A DNA stretch of 64,000 nucleotides from positions 1,461,001-1,525,000 of the forward strand of contig NZ_UGSI01000002.1 of the NCBI RefSeq assembly GCF_900454495.1, written 5' to 3'. Source of the stretch: Paenibacillus macerans. Its GTDB lineage: Bacteria; Bacillota; Bacilli; Paenibacillales; Paenibacillaceae. The position numbers and the translations under genes are program-made. Shown here piece by piece: positions 32,629-42,125 of this stretch. Below the pieces are notes generated by a model. The model searched no databases. It had not been told where the DNA came from and saw nothing but the letters and a program-made list of their open reading frames with translations. How positions within the stretch are numbered: position 1 is the stretch's first letter; every line of letters starts with the position of its first letter.

Positions 32629-34662
32629 ATGAACGATAAACGTAAAAAAAGCATGTTCTCCGGTCCGCTTGTCGCACAAGCTTTGAAGGCCAGCGTCATC
32701 AAGCTGAATCCGGCCGTTATGATGAAAAATCCGGTGATGTTTGTCGTCGAGGCCGGCACGGTCATCGTACTGCTGATGACGGTGTTTCCCGGTTACTTCG
32801 ACGCGAAGGACCGCATCGGCTTTAATCTCACCGTGTTCGTGATCTTGTTGTTTACGGTACTGTTCGCCAATTTCGCCGAAGCCTTGGCGGAGGGCAGGGG
32901 CAAGGCGCAAGCCGATACGTTGAAGCGGACGAAGAAAGAGATTACCGCGAACAAAGTGGTTGGCAATGGCGTTAAAACGGTGCCTTCGACGGAGCTGCGC
33001 AAGGGGGATATCGTCGTCGTTTTCCAAGGGGAGATGATTCCCGGCGACGGCGAAGTGATCGAAGGGCTCGCCTCCGTCGACGAGTCGGCGATTACCGGCG
33101 AATCGGCGCCGGTGATCAAGGAAGCGGGCGGCGATTTCAATTCCGTCACCGGCGGAACGCGCGTCATTAGCGACCGGATTAAGGTGAGAATTACCAGCGA
33201 TCCCGGCGAGACGTTCATCGACCGGATGATTGCGCTTGTCGAAGGCGCGAAACGGCAGAAGACGCCGAATGAAATCGCCCTAAATACGCTGTTGATCAGC
33301 CTGACGCTTATTTTTCTGATCGTCGTCGTAACGCTTGGGCCGATCGCTTCTTATGCGGGTATTCATTTGGAGATTCCGGTACTGATCGCCTTGCTTGTTT
33401 GTTTGATCCCGACGACGATCGGGGGCCTGCTGTCGGCCATCGGCATTGCCGGCATGGACCGGGTGACGCAGTTCAATGTGCTGGCGTTGTCCGGCAAAGC
33501 GGTTGAGGCTGCGGGCGATATCAACACGATGATTCTCGACAAAACCGGAACGATTACCTTCGGGAACCGGATGGCCAGCGAAATCATACCGGTTGGAGGC
33601 GCGGGCATCGATGAGGCGGCTGCCTGGGCGGCGGTATCTTCCGTGCAGGACGAAACCCCGGAAGGCCGCTCGGTGCTGGAATGGATGAAGAAAAACGGGA
33701 AGTCCTATGACGCCTCGCTTGGCGAGGGGGGCGGCTTTGTTGAATTCAAGGCGGAAACGCGGATGAGCGGCGTCGATCTGAAGGACGGACGCCAAGTGCG
33801 CAAAGGGGCGGTTGACGCCATTCGCAAATGGGTGGCTTCCCAAGGCGGATTGATTCCGGAGGAGTTGGAGAGACAGGCCCATCGCATCGCCTCGGAGGGC
33901 GGGACCCCACTAGCCGTGGCGGTCGACAAACAGGTGTTCGGCGTCATTTATTTGAAGGACACGGTGAAGCCCGGCATGCGGGAACGGTTCGATCAGCTGC
34001 GCGCGATGGGCATCAAGACGATCATGTGCACCGGCGACAATCCGCTGACGGCAGCGACCATCGCCCGGGAGGCGGGCGTCGACGATTTTATCGCCGAGAG
34101 CAAGCCGGAGGATAAAATCGCCGTGATCCGCCGCGAGCAGGCCGAAGGCAAGCTGGTCGCAATGACCGGCGACGGCACGAACGATGCGCCGGCATTGGCG
34201 CAAGCGGATGTCGGGCTGGCGATGAACAGCGGCACAACCGCGGCTAAGGAAGCGGCCAATATGGTCGATCTCGATTCCGACCCGTCGAAGATTATCGAGG
34301 TGGTGGCGATCGGCAAGCAGCTGCTCATGACGCGCGGCGCTTTAACCACGTTCAGCATCGCCAACGACATCGCCAAATATTTTGCGATTATTCCGGCCAT
34401 GTTCATGCTGGCCATTCCGGAAATGGCCGCCTTGAACATCATGAAGCTTGGCTCGCCGCTTTCGGCGGTGTTATCGGCTTTAATCTTTAACGCCGTTATC
34501 ATCCCGCTGCTGGTTCCGCTGGCGATGAAGGGCGTCGCCTACCGGCCGATGAGCGCCTCGCGCCTGCTTAGCCGCAACTTGCTCGTATACGGCTGCGGCG
34601 GTGTTATTGCCCCGTTCATCGGCATCAAGTTGATTGATTTGCTCGTTCATTTGTGGATTTAA
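32629..34662 (+). CDS. kdpB: KdpB, catalytic P-type ATPase subunit
   Basis: This 677-residue P-type ATPase drives K+ import by KdpA. Characteristic segments are TGESAPV (actuator domain), the phosphorylation motif DKTGTIT near residue 304, and MTGDGTNDAPALAQADVG in the P-domain hinge. Membrane helices flank these at the N- and C-terminal ends. GAGGTGAAGCTGCC precedes ATG 32629. The gene is complete and of the usual length. Confidence 0.97.
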   Translation: MNDKRKKSMFSGPLVAQALKASVIKLNPAVMMKNPVMFVVEAGTVIVLLMTVFPGYFDAKDRIGFNLTVFVILLFTVLFANFAEALAEGRGKAQADTLKRTKKEITANKVVGNGVKTVPSTELRKGDIVVVFQGEMIPGDGEVIEGLASVDESAITGESAPVIKEAGGDFNSVTGGTRVISDRIKVRITSDPGETFIDRMIALVEGAKRQKTPNEIALNTLLISLTLIFLIVVVTLGPIASYAGIHLEIPVLIALLVCLIPTTIGGLLSAIGIAGMDRVTQFNVLALSGKAVEAAGDINTMILDKTGTITFGNRMASEIIPVGGAGIDEAAAWAAVSSVQDETPEGRSVLEWMKKNGKSYDASLGEGGGFVEFKAETRMSGVDLKDGRQVRKGAVDAIRKWVASQGGLIPEELERQAHRIASEGGTPLAVAVDKQVFGVIYLKDTVKPGMRERFDQLRAMGIKTIMCTGDNPLTAATIAREAGVDDFIAESKPEDKIAVIRREQAEGKLVAMTGDGTNDAPALAQADVGLAMNSGTTAAKEAANMVDLDSDPSKIIEVVAIGKQLLMTRGALTTFSIANDIAKYFAIIPAMFMLAIPEMAALNIMKLGSPLSAVLSALIFNAVIIPLLVPLAMKGVAYRPMSASRLLSRNLLVYGCGGVIAPFIGIKLIDLLVHLWI

Positions 34663-34663
34663 G

Positions 34664-34690
34664 ATGGCTTTTTGAATAATATCTTTAATG
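34664..34690. repeat. Degenerate right end of the MITE-like element between kdpB and kdpC
   Basis: AGATGGCTTTTTGAATAATATCT closely resembles 30884-30905 (AGATGGCTTTTTGAAC...). It lies just after the kdpB stop and 20 bp before the kdpC ribosome site. There is no matching left end, so it is a solo end or chance similarity. Confidence 0.45.
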
Positions 34691-34709
34691 AAGAAAGAAG
34701 GAACCGGCT

Positions 34710-35324
34710 ATGAATAATATTGCGCAAGAGGGGCGGGACGAGCGCTCCGGGGGAGCGGTTTTCTGGATTGCCCTGCGCGCCAGTCTGTTGTTCATCATCC
34801 TTTGCGGTATCGTATATCCGCTTGTCAGCACAGGCCTCGCGCAACTGCTGTTCCCTGATCAGGCGAACGGCAGTTTATTAAAAGATAAGGACGGCAACGT
34901 GGTCGGCTCCGAATTGATCGGGCAGCCGTTCACCGACCCAAGTTATTTCCAGGGACGTGTATCGAGCATCGATTACAAGGCGGAGGCGTCCGGTTCAAAC
35001 AACTACGCGCCTTCCAATCCGGATATGCTTGCGCGGACGCAAGCGTCAATCGAGCAATGGCGCCGGGACAACCCGGATGTACCGATCGATCAATTGCCGA
35101 TTGCCCTTGTCACCAACTCGGGTTCGGGACTTGATCCGCACATTACACCGCAATCGGCGCTGGTACAGGTGCCGCGGATCAGCAAGCTAACCGGGATTTC
35201 TACGGCTGAGCTGGAAACGCTGGTGGGCCAATATACGGAGAATCGCGATCTTGGGGTATTCGGCGATAGACGGGTCAACGTGCTCAAACTAAACTTGGCT
35301 TTGAAAGAGATGCTGAAGAAATAA
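34710..35324 (+). CDS. kdpC: KdpC, assembly/stimulatory subunit of the Kdp ATPase
   Basis: This 204-residue protein has one N-terminal transmembrane helix (ASLLFIILCGIVYPLVSTGL) and an extracytoplasmic domain with the KdpC signatures GSELIGQPFTDPSYFQGRVS, NYAPSNPDML and VTNSGSGLDPHITP. It stabilises the KdpAB complex and enhances ATP affinity. AGAAAGAAGGAACC lies before ATG 34710. It follows kdpB by 47 bp, with the short repeat remnant in between. Confidence 0.95.
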   Translation: MNNIAQEGRDERSGGAVFWIALRASLLFIILCGIVYPLVSTGLAQLLFPDQANGSLLKDKDGNVVGSELIGQPFTDPSYFQGRVSSIDYKAEASGSNNYAPSNPDMLARTQASIEQWRRDNPDVPIDQLPIALVTNSGSGLDPHITPQSALVQVPRISKLTGISTAELETLVGQYTENRDLGVFGDRRVNVLKLNLALKEMLKK

Positions 35325-35390
35325 CGATACGACAGAGGATTAATTGATGGTGGAGCGGTCGTTGATCCCAGCTCGGGAGGTGGCCAATGA

Positions 35391-37727
35391 GTGAGCGGGT
35401 TTAGGCGAAAATCGCCGGAAGAAATTTTACGATCGATTTCGCAGCTGCGGAAGGGACGGCTCAAAATCATAATCGGTCCGGTTAGCGGTTCGGGCAAAAC
35501 GTATCATATGCTGAACGAAGGCAAGCTGTTAAAGCAGCAGGGGCTCGATGTGGTTATTTGCGCGATATCGACCATGCAGCGATCAGAAACCGTGCAACAG
35601 ACGATGGAGCTGGAGCGTGTGCCGAGCATCCACTGGCGGAAGGATGGCAAGGAGTTCAAGGACTTGCCGCTTGAAGCGATCCTGGCCCGCAATCCGGAAG
35701 TGCTGCTGGTTGACGGCCTCGCTCATCGCAATCGCAAGGAAGCGAAGTTTAAGACGCGCCTGGAAGACATTCGCTACTTGATGGAGCGCGGGATCAGCAT
35801 TATTACGACGATTAACGTATATGAGCTGGATGGAGTGGACGAGATTGTTTATAAGCGGACGGGAATTCGGGCGGAAGAAACGGTGCCTGCGGATACGCTG
35901 GAACTGGCTGATGAAGTGCGGCTTATCGATGTTTCGCCGGAGACGATGTTGAAGCGGATTGACGAGGGGGTGCTTGGCGATCAAACGCTTCCGGCGCTGG
36001 CCCGGCGCGGCAATCTCGGCATCTTGCGGGAAATTTCGCTGCGGCTGATGGCGGAAGGGGTTAACGATTCGCTTGAGAAGCATCGCCAGGAGCTCGGGTT
36101 GGTCGGTCCGTCGGGGGCGGCGGAGCGGATCCTTGTTTCGGCGCAATACCACTGGAACGGATCGCTTTATGTGCGCAGAGGGCAGCAAATCGCCAAACGC
36201 TTGAATGGCGACTTGCTTGTAGTTACGTTTGTCTTGTCCGGACGGAAATTATCGAAGGATCAGCAAATGTTCAAGCGTTCGATCCGGAAGCTGGCGGAGA
36301 AGATAAACGCCGGATGCAAAGAACTTCCCCTGCCGCATCTGCGCAAGCTTCCGTCCATGCTCGTACGCTATGCCATTCAAAATAACGTCACGCGAATTGT
36401 GATGGGGCATTCCCAGAAAAGCCGCCGGCAGGAGCGCTGGCAAGGTTCCATCGCAGGCAGGGTGCTGAGAAAGATGCGGAATGTGGACGTGTTTTTAATG
36501 GCGGATCGCGCTAAGCATGAGGGAGAGCGGATACTGCCGATCAAAGCGAAATCAAGCGGCGGGGCAGAGCCGTTCCGCAGACTTAGCTCCAAAGAGATAG
36601 AGAGGAAAATTGAAACGATCCGCCGCGGAACGTTTAAAATATATATCGGTGCCGCTCCAGGTGCGGGCAAGACCTATAAAATGCTGCAAGAAGGCAACAG
36701 TTTGCAATGCAAAGGAATCGACGTTGTCATCGGCTTATTGGAGACGCACGGCCGAAAAGAAACGGCGGAACAGATAGGTGAATTGCCGCTTGTGCCAAGG
36801 GCGAAAATCGCCTATCGGTCGGCGCAATTGGAGGAGATGGACACGGAAGCCGTGATCGCCCGCCATCCCGAAGTCGTGCTGGTCGATGAACTCGCGCATA
36901 CGAACGTGCCGGGCAGCCGGACCAAGAAAAGATACGAGGATGTCATCCGTATATTGGAAAGCGGTATTTCCGTTATTTCTACGCTTAACGTGCAGCATCT
37001 GGAAAGCCTGAACGACGCGGTGGAGCAGTTAACCGGCGTCCGCGTGCGGGAGACGGTGCCGGATGCGATACTGAAAATGGCGGATGAGGTCGAACTGATC
37101 GATGTGACGCCGCAAATGCTGCAACAACGCATGCGGGACGGGAAAATCTATGCTTTCGAAAAAGTGGGTCTGGCGCTGGGGGCGTTTTTTAAAATCGGCA
37201 ATTTGATTGCCTTGCGTGAACTGGCGCTCCGGGAAATCGCCGACGATGTAGACGAACGCTTAGAATCATGGGATCGCAACACCACGCAGCGCGGACCGGG
37301 GCATAGGCAGGAGGTCATCTTCGTCTGTGTAGACACTGGTCCAAGAGCTGAACGATTAATTCGCCGCGGCTTCCGCATCGCCCATCGGCTCAAGGCGGAA
37401 TGGTACGTCCATTATGTACATCGCGGCGCGGCCATATCCGATGCCGATGACCGGAGGTTGGAGAAGTTGCGCCATTTATGCGAACGGCTTGGCGGAAGGA
37501 TGGAGGTGTCCGCGCTCGGGAGGCATAGAAATATCGGTGAAGCGTTGCTGCAACGAATGGGTGAAGTGCGGGCCACCCAACTGATCATCGGGCAATCCCG
37601 CAGGCCCCTATGGTATTCGCTGGTTAAGGAAACGGTTGTCCATTTCATGCTTCGCCGGGCCCGCTGGATCGATATGTTGATCGTGGCTGATTTTGAGCGG
37701 GCGGTTTCCGAGGAAGGGCTTCAATAA
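35391..37727 (+). CDS. Tandem double KdpD-USP sensor protein without a kinase domain
   Basis: This 778-residue protein holds two copies of the N-terminal KdpD module and no membrane or kinase region. Module 1: KdpD domain about 8-215 with Walker A GPVSGSGKT (29-37), then a universal-stress-like (USP) domain about 240-370. Module 2: KdpD domain about 398-605 with Walker A GAAPGAGKT (near 420) and DELAHTNVPGSR, then USP about 635-765. Copy 1 has diverged at the second motif (DGLAHRNRKEAK in place of DELAHTNVPGSR), so it may not bind ATP in the same way. GTG 35391 follows GGAGGT by 9 nt. Being last in kdpFABC, it probably supplies the cytoplasmic sensing half missing from the kinase at 28433-29986. 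Confidence 0.88.
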   Translation: MSGFRRKSPEEILRSISQLRKGRLKIIIGPVSGSGKTYHMLNEGKLLKQQGLDVVICAISTMQRSETVQQTMELERVPSIHWRKDGKEFKDLPLEAILARNPEVLLVDGLAHRNRKEAKFKTRLEDIRYLMERGISIITTINVYELDGVDEIVYKRTGIRAEETVPADTLELADEVRLIDVSPETMLKRIDEGVLGDQTLPALARRGNLGILREISLRLMAEGVNDSLEKHRQELGLVGPSGAAERILVSAQYHWNGSLYVRRGQQIAKRLNGDLLVVTFVLSGRKLSKDQQMFKRSIRKLAEKINAGCKELPLPHLRKLPSMLVRYAIQNNVTRIVMGHSQKSRRQERWQGSIAGRVLRKMRNVDVFLMADRAKHEGERILPIKAKSSGGAEPFRRLSSKEIERKIETIRRGTFKIYIGAAPGAGKTYKMLQEGNSLQCKGIDVVIGLLETHGRKETAEQIGELPLVPRAKIAYRSAQLEEMDTEAVIARHPEVVLVDELAHTNVPGSRTKKRYEDVIRILESGISVISTLNVQHLESLNDAVEQLTGVRVRETVPDAILKMADEVELIDVTPQMLQQRMRDGKIYAFEKVGLALGAFFKIGNLIALRELALREIADDVDERLESWDRNTTQRGPGHRQEVIFVCVDTGPRAERLIRRGFRIAHRLKAEWYVHYVHRGAAISDADDRRLEKLRHLCERLGGRMEVSALGRHRNIGEALLQRMGEVRATQLIIGQSRRPLWYSLVKETVVHFMLRRARWIDMLIVADFERAVSEEGLQ

Positions 37728-37910
37728 CGTGTAGCTGACAAACAGCAGGCGATTACGGCTGCCAAACAAAAGGCGGACGGAGTCGCCTGTGCCCTTATAG
37801 CGCATAGAATTTGCAGCGCTTACATTTTTGCGGATTGAAGTTGCAAAAAGATGTACTAAACTTTTTTAATGCAAAAAACTATAATCAAAATACGAAAGGG
37901 GTTACATTTC

Positions 37911-40025
37911 ATGAAGGAACGTACACAACGAATATTTGCGAGATTTTTAAGAGTAAATACACCTTTGACTTTTGAGGACTTGAGCAAAGAATTCCGCATT
38001 AGTGAACGTACTTTACGAAACGAACTGGCGCTGATTAATGAATTTTTGGCTGAACATCAATATCCAATGGTTACTACTGCCAGAGGCAAAGGGATGAAAT
38101 TGATCCTGCCTGATCAAGAATCCGAAAAGTTATTGGCGCAAGTCGGCGGCAACAGGGAAAAAGATTATTACCGGCCGGATGAACGTTTCCTTGCCTTGCT
38201 TTTGGATATTGCGGATACCGCAAAAACTACACTGTTATACGAAATGGAAGAGAAGCTGCAGGTATCCAAAAGCACGTTGGATGAGGATATGCGCAAACTT
38301 CGTCAATATTTAAAACGATATGCCATTTCAGTAGTGAGTTTGCCGAAGCAAGGTATAGTATTGCAAGGGGATGAGCGGTCCGTACGATCTATGCTGTACG
38401 ATGTGATTAATCGTATGACGGATATTGACCAACTGATGCGGTATAAAGAAACAGATACCGTAAATAAATTCGTATTGGATTATTTGGACAAAAGGGTATT
38501 GCGGATTCTTGGGGAGCATTATGATGAAGTGTTGAAAAAGTCCAGAGTGGAGATTAATCATCTGTACCGTAACCAGATCATTTTATTTTTAGGGATATGG
38601 GTAAGACGTGTGCGGGAAGGAAGTACCGTTAGTGAATTAACAAAAGCAAGAGCGGAGATCGAAGCAGGTCCGGTAAGAAATTTCGTAGATGCGATTTGTA
38701 CGGATTTTTCCTTAAATCCATCGTTAAATGAAATTAAATATATTACATTCACGATCGAATCGTTTAATCCCAAAGATATGAATAGTTCATTGGATTGGGT
38801 TGCAGCACAATTGTTAACGATCCAATTAATAGAGCATGTGGAGAAAGTAACGGGCATTCCCTTTTCTCAGGAAGAAGAAGATTTGTATGAAGGGTTGTAT
38901 AAGCACATCACAGGGTTGTTAAGCCGGGCGAAAAATGATTTACAGGTCGTTAATCCATTAAAAGACACGATTAAAGAGTCTTATGCGGTCATTTATAATG
39001 CAGTAGCTTGCTTTAGCAAGCGTATAGAGGATTATACCAAGAAAACATTATCGGAAGACGAGATCGGCTTTTTGACGGTATACTTTTCCACTTCGGCAAG
39101 CCGGATGAACCAGGAAGAACAATATGTTTATCAGGCGGTCGTCATTTGCAATCATGGAATTTCAACCGGAAAGTTGTTGGCCGCAAATTTAAAAAAGCAA
39201 TTCAATATCGAGATTGTCGCGGTTTTGAGTTCGTATGAATTAGCTTTTATTGACAAGTTGGATGTAGATTTGATCTTTACTTCGATTCCGATTGAGTACC
39301 CCAAAAAACCGGTTTTGCTGCTGAACCCGATTTTAAGGGAAAGTGACAAGAAAGAAGTGAAAGCGTTTTTATTTGAATATAAGGATAAAAGAAGAACAAT
39401 TTCCAATAAACTGGATGCTACGAAGCTGATGCAGGATGTTCTGGAGTTGATTGTAGACAGCGGCGGCACGATAACTCCTGAAAGCTATCAGAAAGTAGAA
39501 GAAACTTTTAAACAACATTATTTGAAAATTAATACAAGGGAGATACAACCAATGCTGCAGGATGTTTTGAAGGATTCCAACATCTTATTAAATCAAGAAG
39601 GCCAAGACTGGAAGGAGGTGATCACGAAGGTTGCATTGCCTCTAGTAAAAGAGGAGATCATTGAAGAACGATATATAACCGCCATGATCAAGTCTATTGA
39701 AGAATTCGGGCCCTATATCGTGGTAGGGAAGCACTTAGCGTTAGCCCACGCGCGGCCGGAAGACGGGGTGAATAAATTAGGCATCAGCGTCATGACGTTA
39801 AAGGAACCGGTGAATTTCGGCCATCCGGATAATGACCCTGTGAAAATCGTTTTTTGCTTAGCCGCAGTGAATTCTCATTCGCATATAAAAGTGATGAAAA
39901 GTTTGGTTGAGTTGATTGACGATACAGAAAAATTAGACAAGTTATTTGCCGCAAAAGATGTGAAGACATTTAATCAGGCGCTGCATGGGGATACCCCAAT
40001 TCAGGATATACAGCAGCCAAAATGA
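37911..40025 (+). CDS. PRD-containing BglG/MtlR-type regulator with EIIB-like and EIIA domains
   Basis: This protein of 704 residues is a PTS-controlled transcriptional activator. It has two N-terminal helix-turn-helix regions (DLSKEFRISERTLRNELALI near 24; EEKLQVSKSTLDEDMRKL near 107), two PRD modules (about 180-280 and 290-400), a PTS EIIB-like domain (about 405-495) and a C-terminal EIIA domain of the ascorbate/mannitol class (GKHLALAHARPEDGVNKLGISVM near 605). AAGGGG precedes ATG 37911; an upstream in-frame ATG at 37869 lacks a site. It heads an operon for PTS IIB and IIC, which lack a separate IIA. The base composition is AT-richer than the flanking kdp and xylan regions. Confidence 0.9.
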   Translation: MKERTQRIFARFLRVNTPLTFEDLSKEFRISERTLRNELALINEFLAEHQYPMVTTARGKGMKLILPDQESEKLLAQVGGNREKDYYRPDERFLALLLDIADTAKTTLLYEMEEKLQVSKSTLDEDMRKLRQYLKRYAISVVSLPKQGIVLQGDERSVRSMLYDVINRMTDIDQLMRYKETDTVNKFVLDYLDKRVLRILGEHYDEVLKKSRVEINHLYRNQIILFLGIWVRRVREGSTVSELTKARAEIEAGPVRNFVDAICTDFSLNPSLNEIKYITFTIESFNPKDMNSSLDWVAAQLLTIQLIEHVEKVTGIPFSQEEEDLYEGLYKHITGLLSRAKNDLQVVNPLKDTIKESYAVIYNAVACFSKRIEDYTKKTLSEDEIGFLTVYFSTSASRMNQEEQYVYQAVVICNHGISTGKLLAANLKKQFNIEIVAVLSSYELAFIDKLDVDLIFTSIPIEYPKKPVLLLNPILRESDKKEVKAFLFEYKDKRRTISNKLDATKLMQDVLELIVDSGGTITPESYQKVEETFKQHYLKINTREIQPMLQDVLKDSNILLNQEGQDWKEVITKVALPLVKEEIIEERYITAMIKSIEEFGPYIVVGKHLALAHARPEDGVNKLGISVMTLKEPVNFGHPDNDPVKIVFCLAAVNSHSHIKVMKSLVELIDDTEKLDKLFAAKDVKTFNQALHGDTPIQDIQQPK

Positions 40026-40047
40026 TTTGAAAAAAGGGGAGAGCGGA

Positions 40048-40356
40048 ATGCAAAAAGTAAATATTTTGTTTGTCTGTGGAGCAGGCTTGGGAAGCAGTTT
40101 TGCTTGTCAAATGGCGGCTGAGGACGTTTTAAGAAAGTTGGGGGTTGACGCCAAGCTGGATCATAGCGATATCTCGTCCGCCGTATCGATGAAACCGGAT
40201 ATTATCATGACCGCGCAAAACTTCCAAACTCAATTTGAGAAATTCTCCATTGATCCCAAACAGACGACAATTATTTATTTGAAAAATATTGTATCCAAAC
40301 AGGAAATTGAAGAAAAAATCACCCCGGTATTACAGGAAAAGGGTGCTTTAGCTTAA
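40048..40356 (+). CDS. PTS IIB component, ascorbate (UlaB) type
   Basis: This 102-residue cytosolic phosphocarrier has the phosphocysteine near its N-terminus (ILFVCGAGLGSSFACQM, Cys near residue 10), as in UlaB/lactose-type IIB proteins. It passes phosphate from an EIIA to the sugar entering through IIC. GGGGAGAGCGG leads into ATG 40048, 23 bp after the regulator. The substrate is unknown; similarity to ascorbate IIB need not mean that ascorbate is transported. Confidence 0.88.
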   Translation: MQKVNILFVCGAGLGSSFACQMAAEDVLRKLGVDAKLDHSDISSAVSMKPDIIMTAQNFQTQFEKFSIDPKQTTIIYLKNIVSKQEIEEKITPVLQEKGALA

Positions 40357-40383
40357 TCCATTCCAAAAAGAAGGAGGGGGAAT

Positions 40384-41673
40384 ATGGGAGTAGTCAACTT
40401 TATTATCCAGAATATTTTGACACAAGCATCCATCACCGTGGCGTTGATTGCCATGTTAGGGTTGATTTTGCAAAAGAAGTCGGTAGGACAAGTGATTTCA
40501 GGTTCGTTAAAGACGTTGTTAGGGTTTATGGTACTGTCGGCGGGTTCCAGCATTATCGTCGTAAGCTTAACCTATTTTGGCAAGATTTTTACCAAAGGCT
40601 TCCACATGCAAGGGATAATTCCTTCGATTGAAGCGATTAACGGTCAAGCGATGAATGAATTAGGCCTAGGTCGGGATATCGCATTAACCTTTTTGGCGAT
40701 CTTTGTATTTAACATTTTAATTGCCCGGTTTACGAAATGGAAATATATCTTTTTAACCGGTCAGGCGATTCTTTGGATGTCGACGATGACAACGGTGTTT
40801 GGTTACTTTGCAGGTTTGCGCGGCGCCGCATTGATATTGGTCGGCGGCTTCATTGGGGGCGTCTTTGCCGTAGCTATGCCGGCGATCGCACAACCGTTTG
40901 TTCGCAAGATTACCGGGATGGATGAAATTGCTCTGGGGCATTTTTGTACGATTGGTTATGTGCTGGAAGCCGGTGTAGCGAAACTATTCGGTGAAAAAGG
41001 CGATAACAAAAAATCGGTTGAAGATTTGAAATTACCTGCGCAATTCGAGTTTTTGCAAGACACGTATCTGTCATTGATGGTAGTGATGGTTCCTCTTTAT
41101 ATCATTACGGCAGCGTTTGCGGGTCAAGAATTTGGTTCTACCTTATCGGGAAGTACCAACTATCTCATGTTTGCGTTCTTACAGTCCATTCAGTTCGTAG
41201 TAGGGGTGTACGTCTTATTAGCCGGGGTTCGCTTATTGCTGGGTGAAATTGTTCCGGCATTTAGAGGGATCGCCATGCGCCTGGTTCCCAATGCGGTGCC
41301 TGCGCTGGATTGCCCGGTATTGTTTCCGTACAGCCCTAATGCAGTTATTGTAGGGTTCATTACAACTACGATAGGTTCAATTATTGCCATGTTCGTATTG
41401 CCGGTCTTTGGCTGGGCTATGATCTTGCCGGGTATACTAACGAACTTCTTCGCGGGCGGTACCGCCGGGATCTTCGGCAACTTAAGCGGCGGACGCCGCG
41501 GGGCGATTATTGGCGGTATTGTCCATGGTTTCTTCATTACGCTGCTGCCGGCGCTGTTGGTTACCATTTTCAATAATATGGGCTTTGTCAATGCAACGGC
41601 GACAGATGTGGATACCGTAGCGGCTGCTTTACTATATGCCTGGATCATTGGTCCGATTCTAAAAGCATTTTAG
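40384..41673 (+). CDS. PTS IIC permease, ascorbate (UlaA) type
   Basis: This protein of 429 residues is a PTS sugar permease of the UlaA/SgaT class. About ten to eleven hydrophobic segments run from IIQNILTQASITVALIAMLGL to the C-terminus. The conserved core includes GLRGAALILVGGFIGGVFAV, MRLVPNAVPALDCPVLFPY and TAGIFGNLSGGRRGAIIGGIVHG. AGGAGGGGG lies directly before ATG 40384, 27 bp after IIB. No separate IIA gene lies in the operon. Confidence 0.92.
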   Translation: MGVVNFIIQNILTQASITVALIAMLGLILQKKSVGQVISGSLKTLLGFMVLSAGSSIIVVSLTYFGKIFTKGFHMQGIIPSIEAINGQAMNELGLGRDIALTFLAIFVFNILIARFTKWKYIFLTGQAILWMSTMTTVFGYFAGLRGAALILVGGFIGGVFAVAMPAIAQPFVRKITGMDEIALGHFCTIGYVLEAGVAKLFGEKGDNKKSVEDLKLPAQFEFLQDTYLSLMVVMVPLYIITAAFAGQEFGSTLSGSTNYLMFAFLQSIQFVVGVYVLLAGVRLLLGEIVPAFRGIAMRLVPNAVPALDCPVLFPYSPNAVIVGFITTTIGSIIAMFVLPVFGWAMILPGILTNFFAGGTAGIFGNLSGGRRGAIIGGIVHGFFITLLPALLVTIFNNMGFVNATATDVDTVAAALLYAWIIGPILKAF

Positions 41674-41706
41674 GATTCGAGCAAGAGACAGCGGGAGGTT
41701 TGCGTG

Positions 41707-42105
41707 ATGTTTGGATTTGGCAAAAAGAAGGATAAAGAACCGAAAAAAGCAGTGGCGGCAGAAGCGGTATTAACCGCGGAACGTAAGGAAGAATTATTGC
41801 GCACTATCTCCTTGAAGAAGGAAGAAGTCAATCGAATCACCGGAGAGCAACAAGCAAAAGTTTATGAAGAGATCGGCTTAGCCTTTCATGAGCTTGGTGA
41901 AGAGGATCAGGCGATGGAGGCGTTGGAAAAAAGTTTGCAAGCGAAAAAATCGGTTGGAGACGGTTATAAGATTTTATTGAAGCTATATAACAAGAAACGT
42001 GCGGAAGCGGCAAAAGCAAATGATGAGGCATCGTTGCAGATCTATTTAAAGAAGATGGATCAAATGATGCAGCTTTCCAAAGATGTTGCGCGCGGTTTGC
42101 GATAA
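41707..42105 (+). CDS. Small TPR-like helical protein of the PTS operon
   Basis: This 132-residue soluble protein is highly charged and helical. Residues about 46-80 (AKVYEEIGLAFHELGEEDQAMEALEKSLQ) fit a tetratricopeptide repeat with a second, weaker one after it. The first 15 residues are Lys-rich (MFGFGKKKDKEPKK). GGGAGG is 8 nt before ATG 41707; GTG 41704 is an alternative. Its place between IIC and the aldolase suggests a scaffold or regulatory role, but the function is unknown. Confidence 0.7.
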   Translation: MFGFGKKKDKEPKKAVAAEAVLTAERKEELLRTISLKKEEVNRITGEQQAKVYEEIGLAFHELGEEDQAMEALEKSLQAKKSVGDGYKILLKLYNKKRAEAAKANDEASLQIYLKKMDQMMQLSKDVARGLR

Positions 42106-42125
42106 GATGGGGAGGAAAACGATTT

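Noticed and set aside
37805..37835. A TTGCAGCGCTTACAT segment upstream of the PTS operon considered as a cre site
   Set aside because: The CG core is out of register with the consensus by one base, so the match fails.
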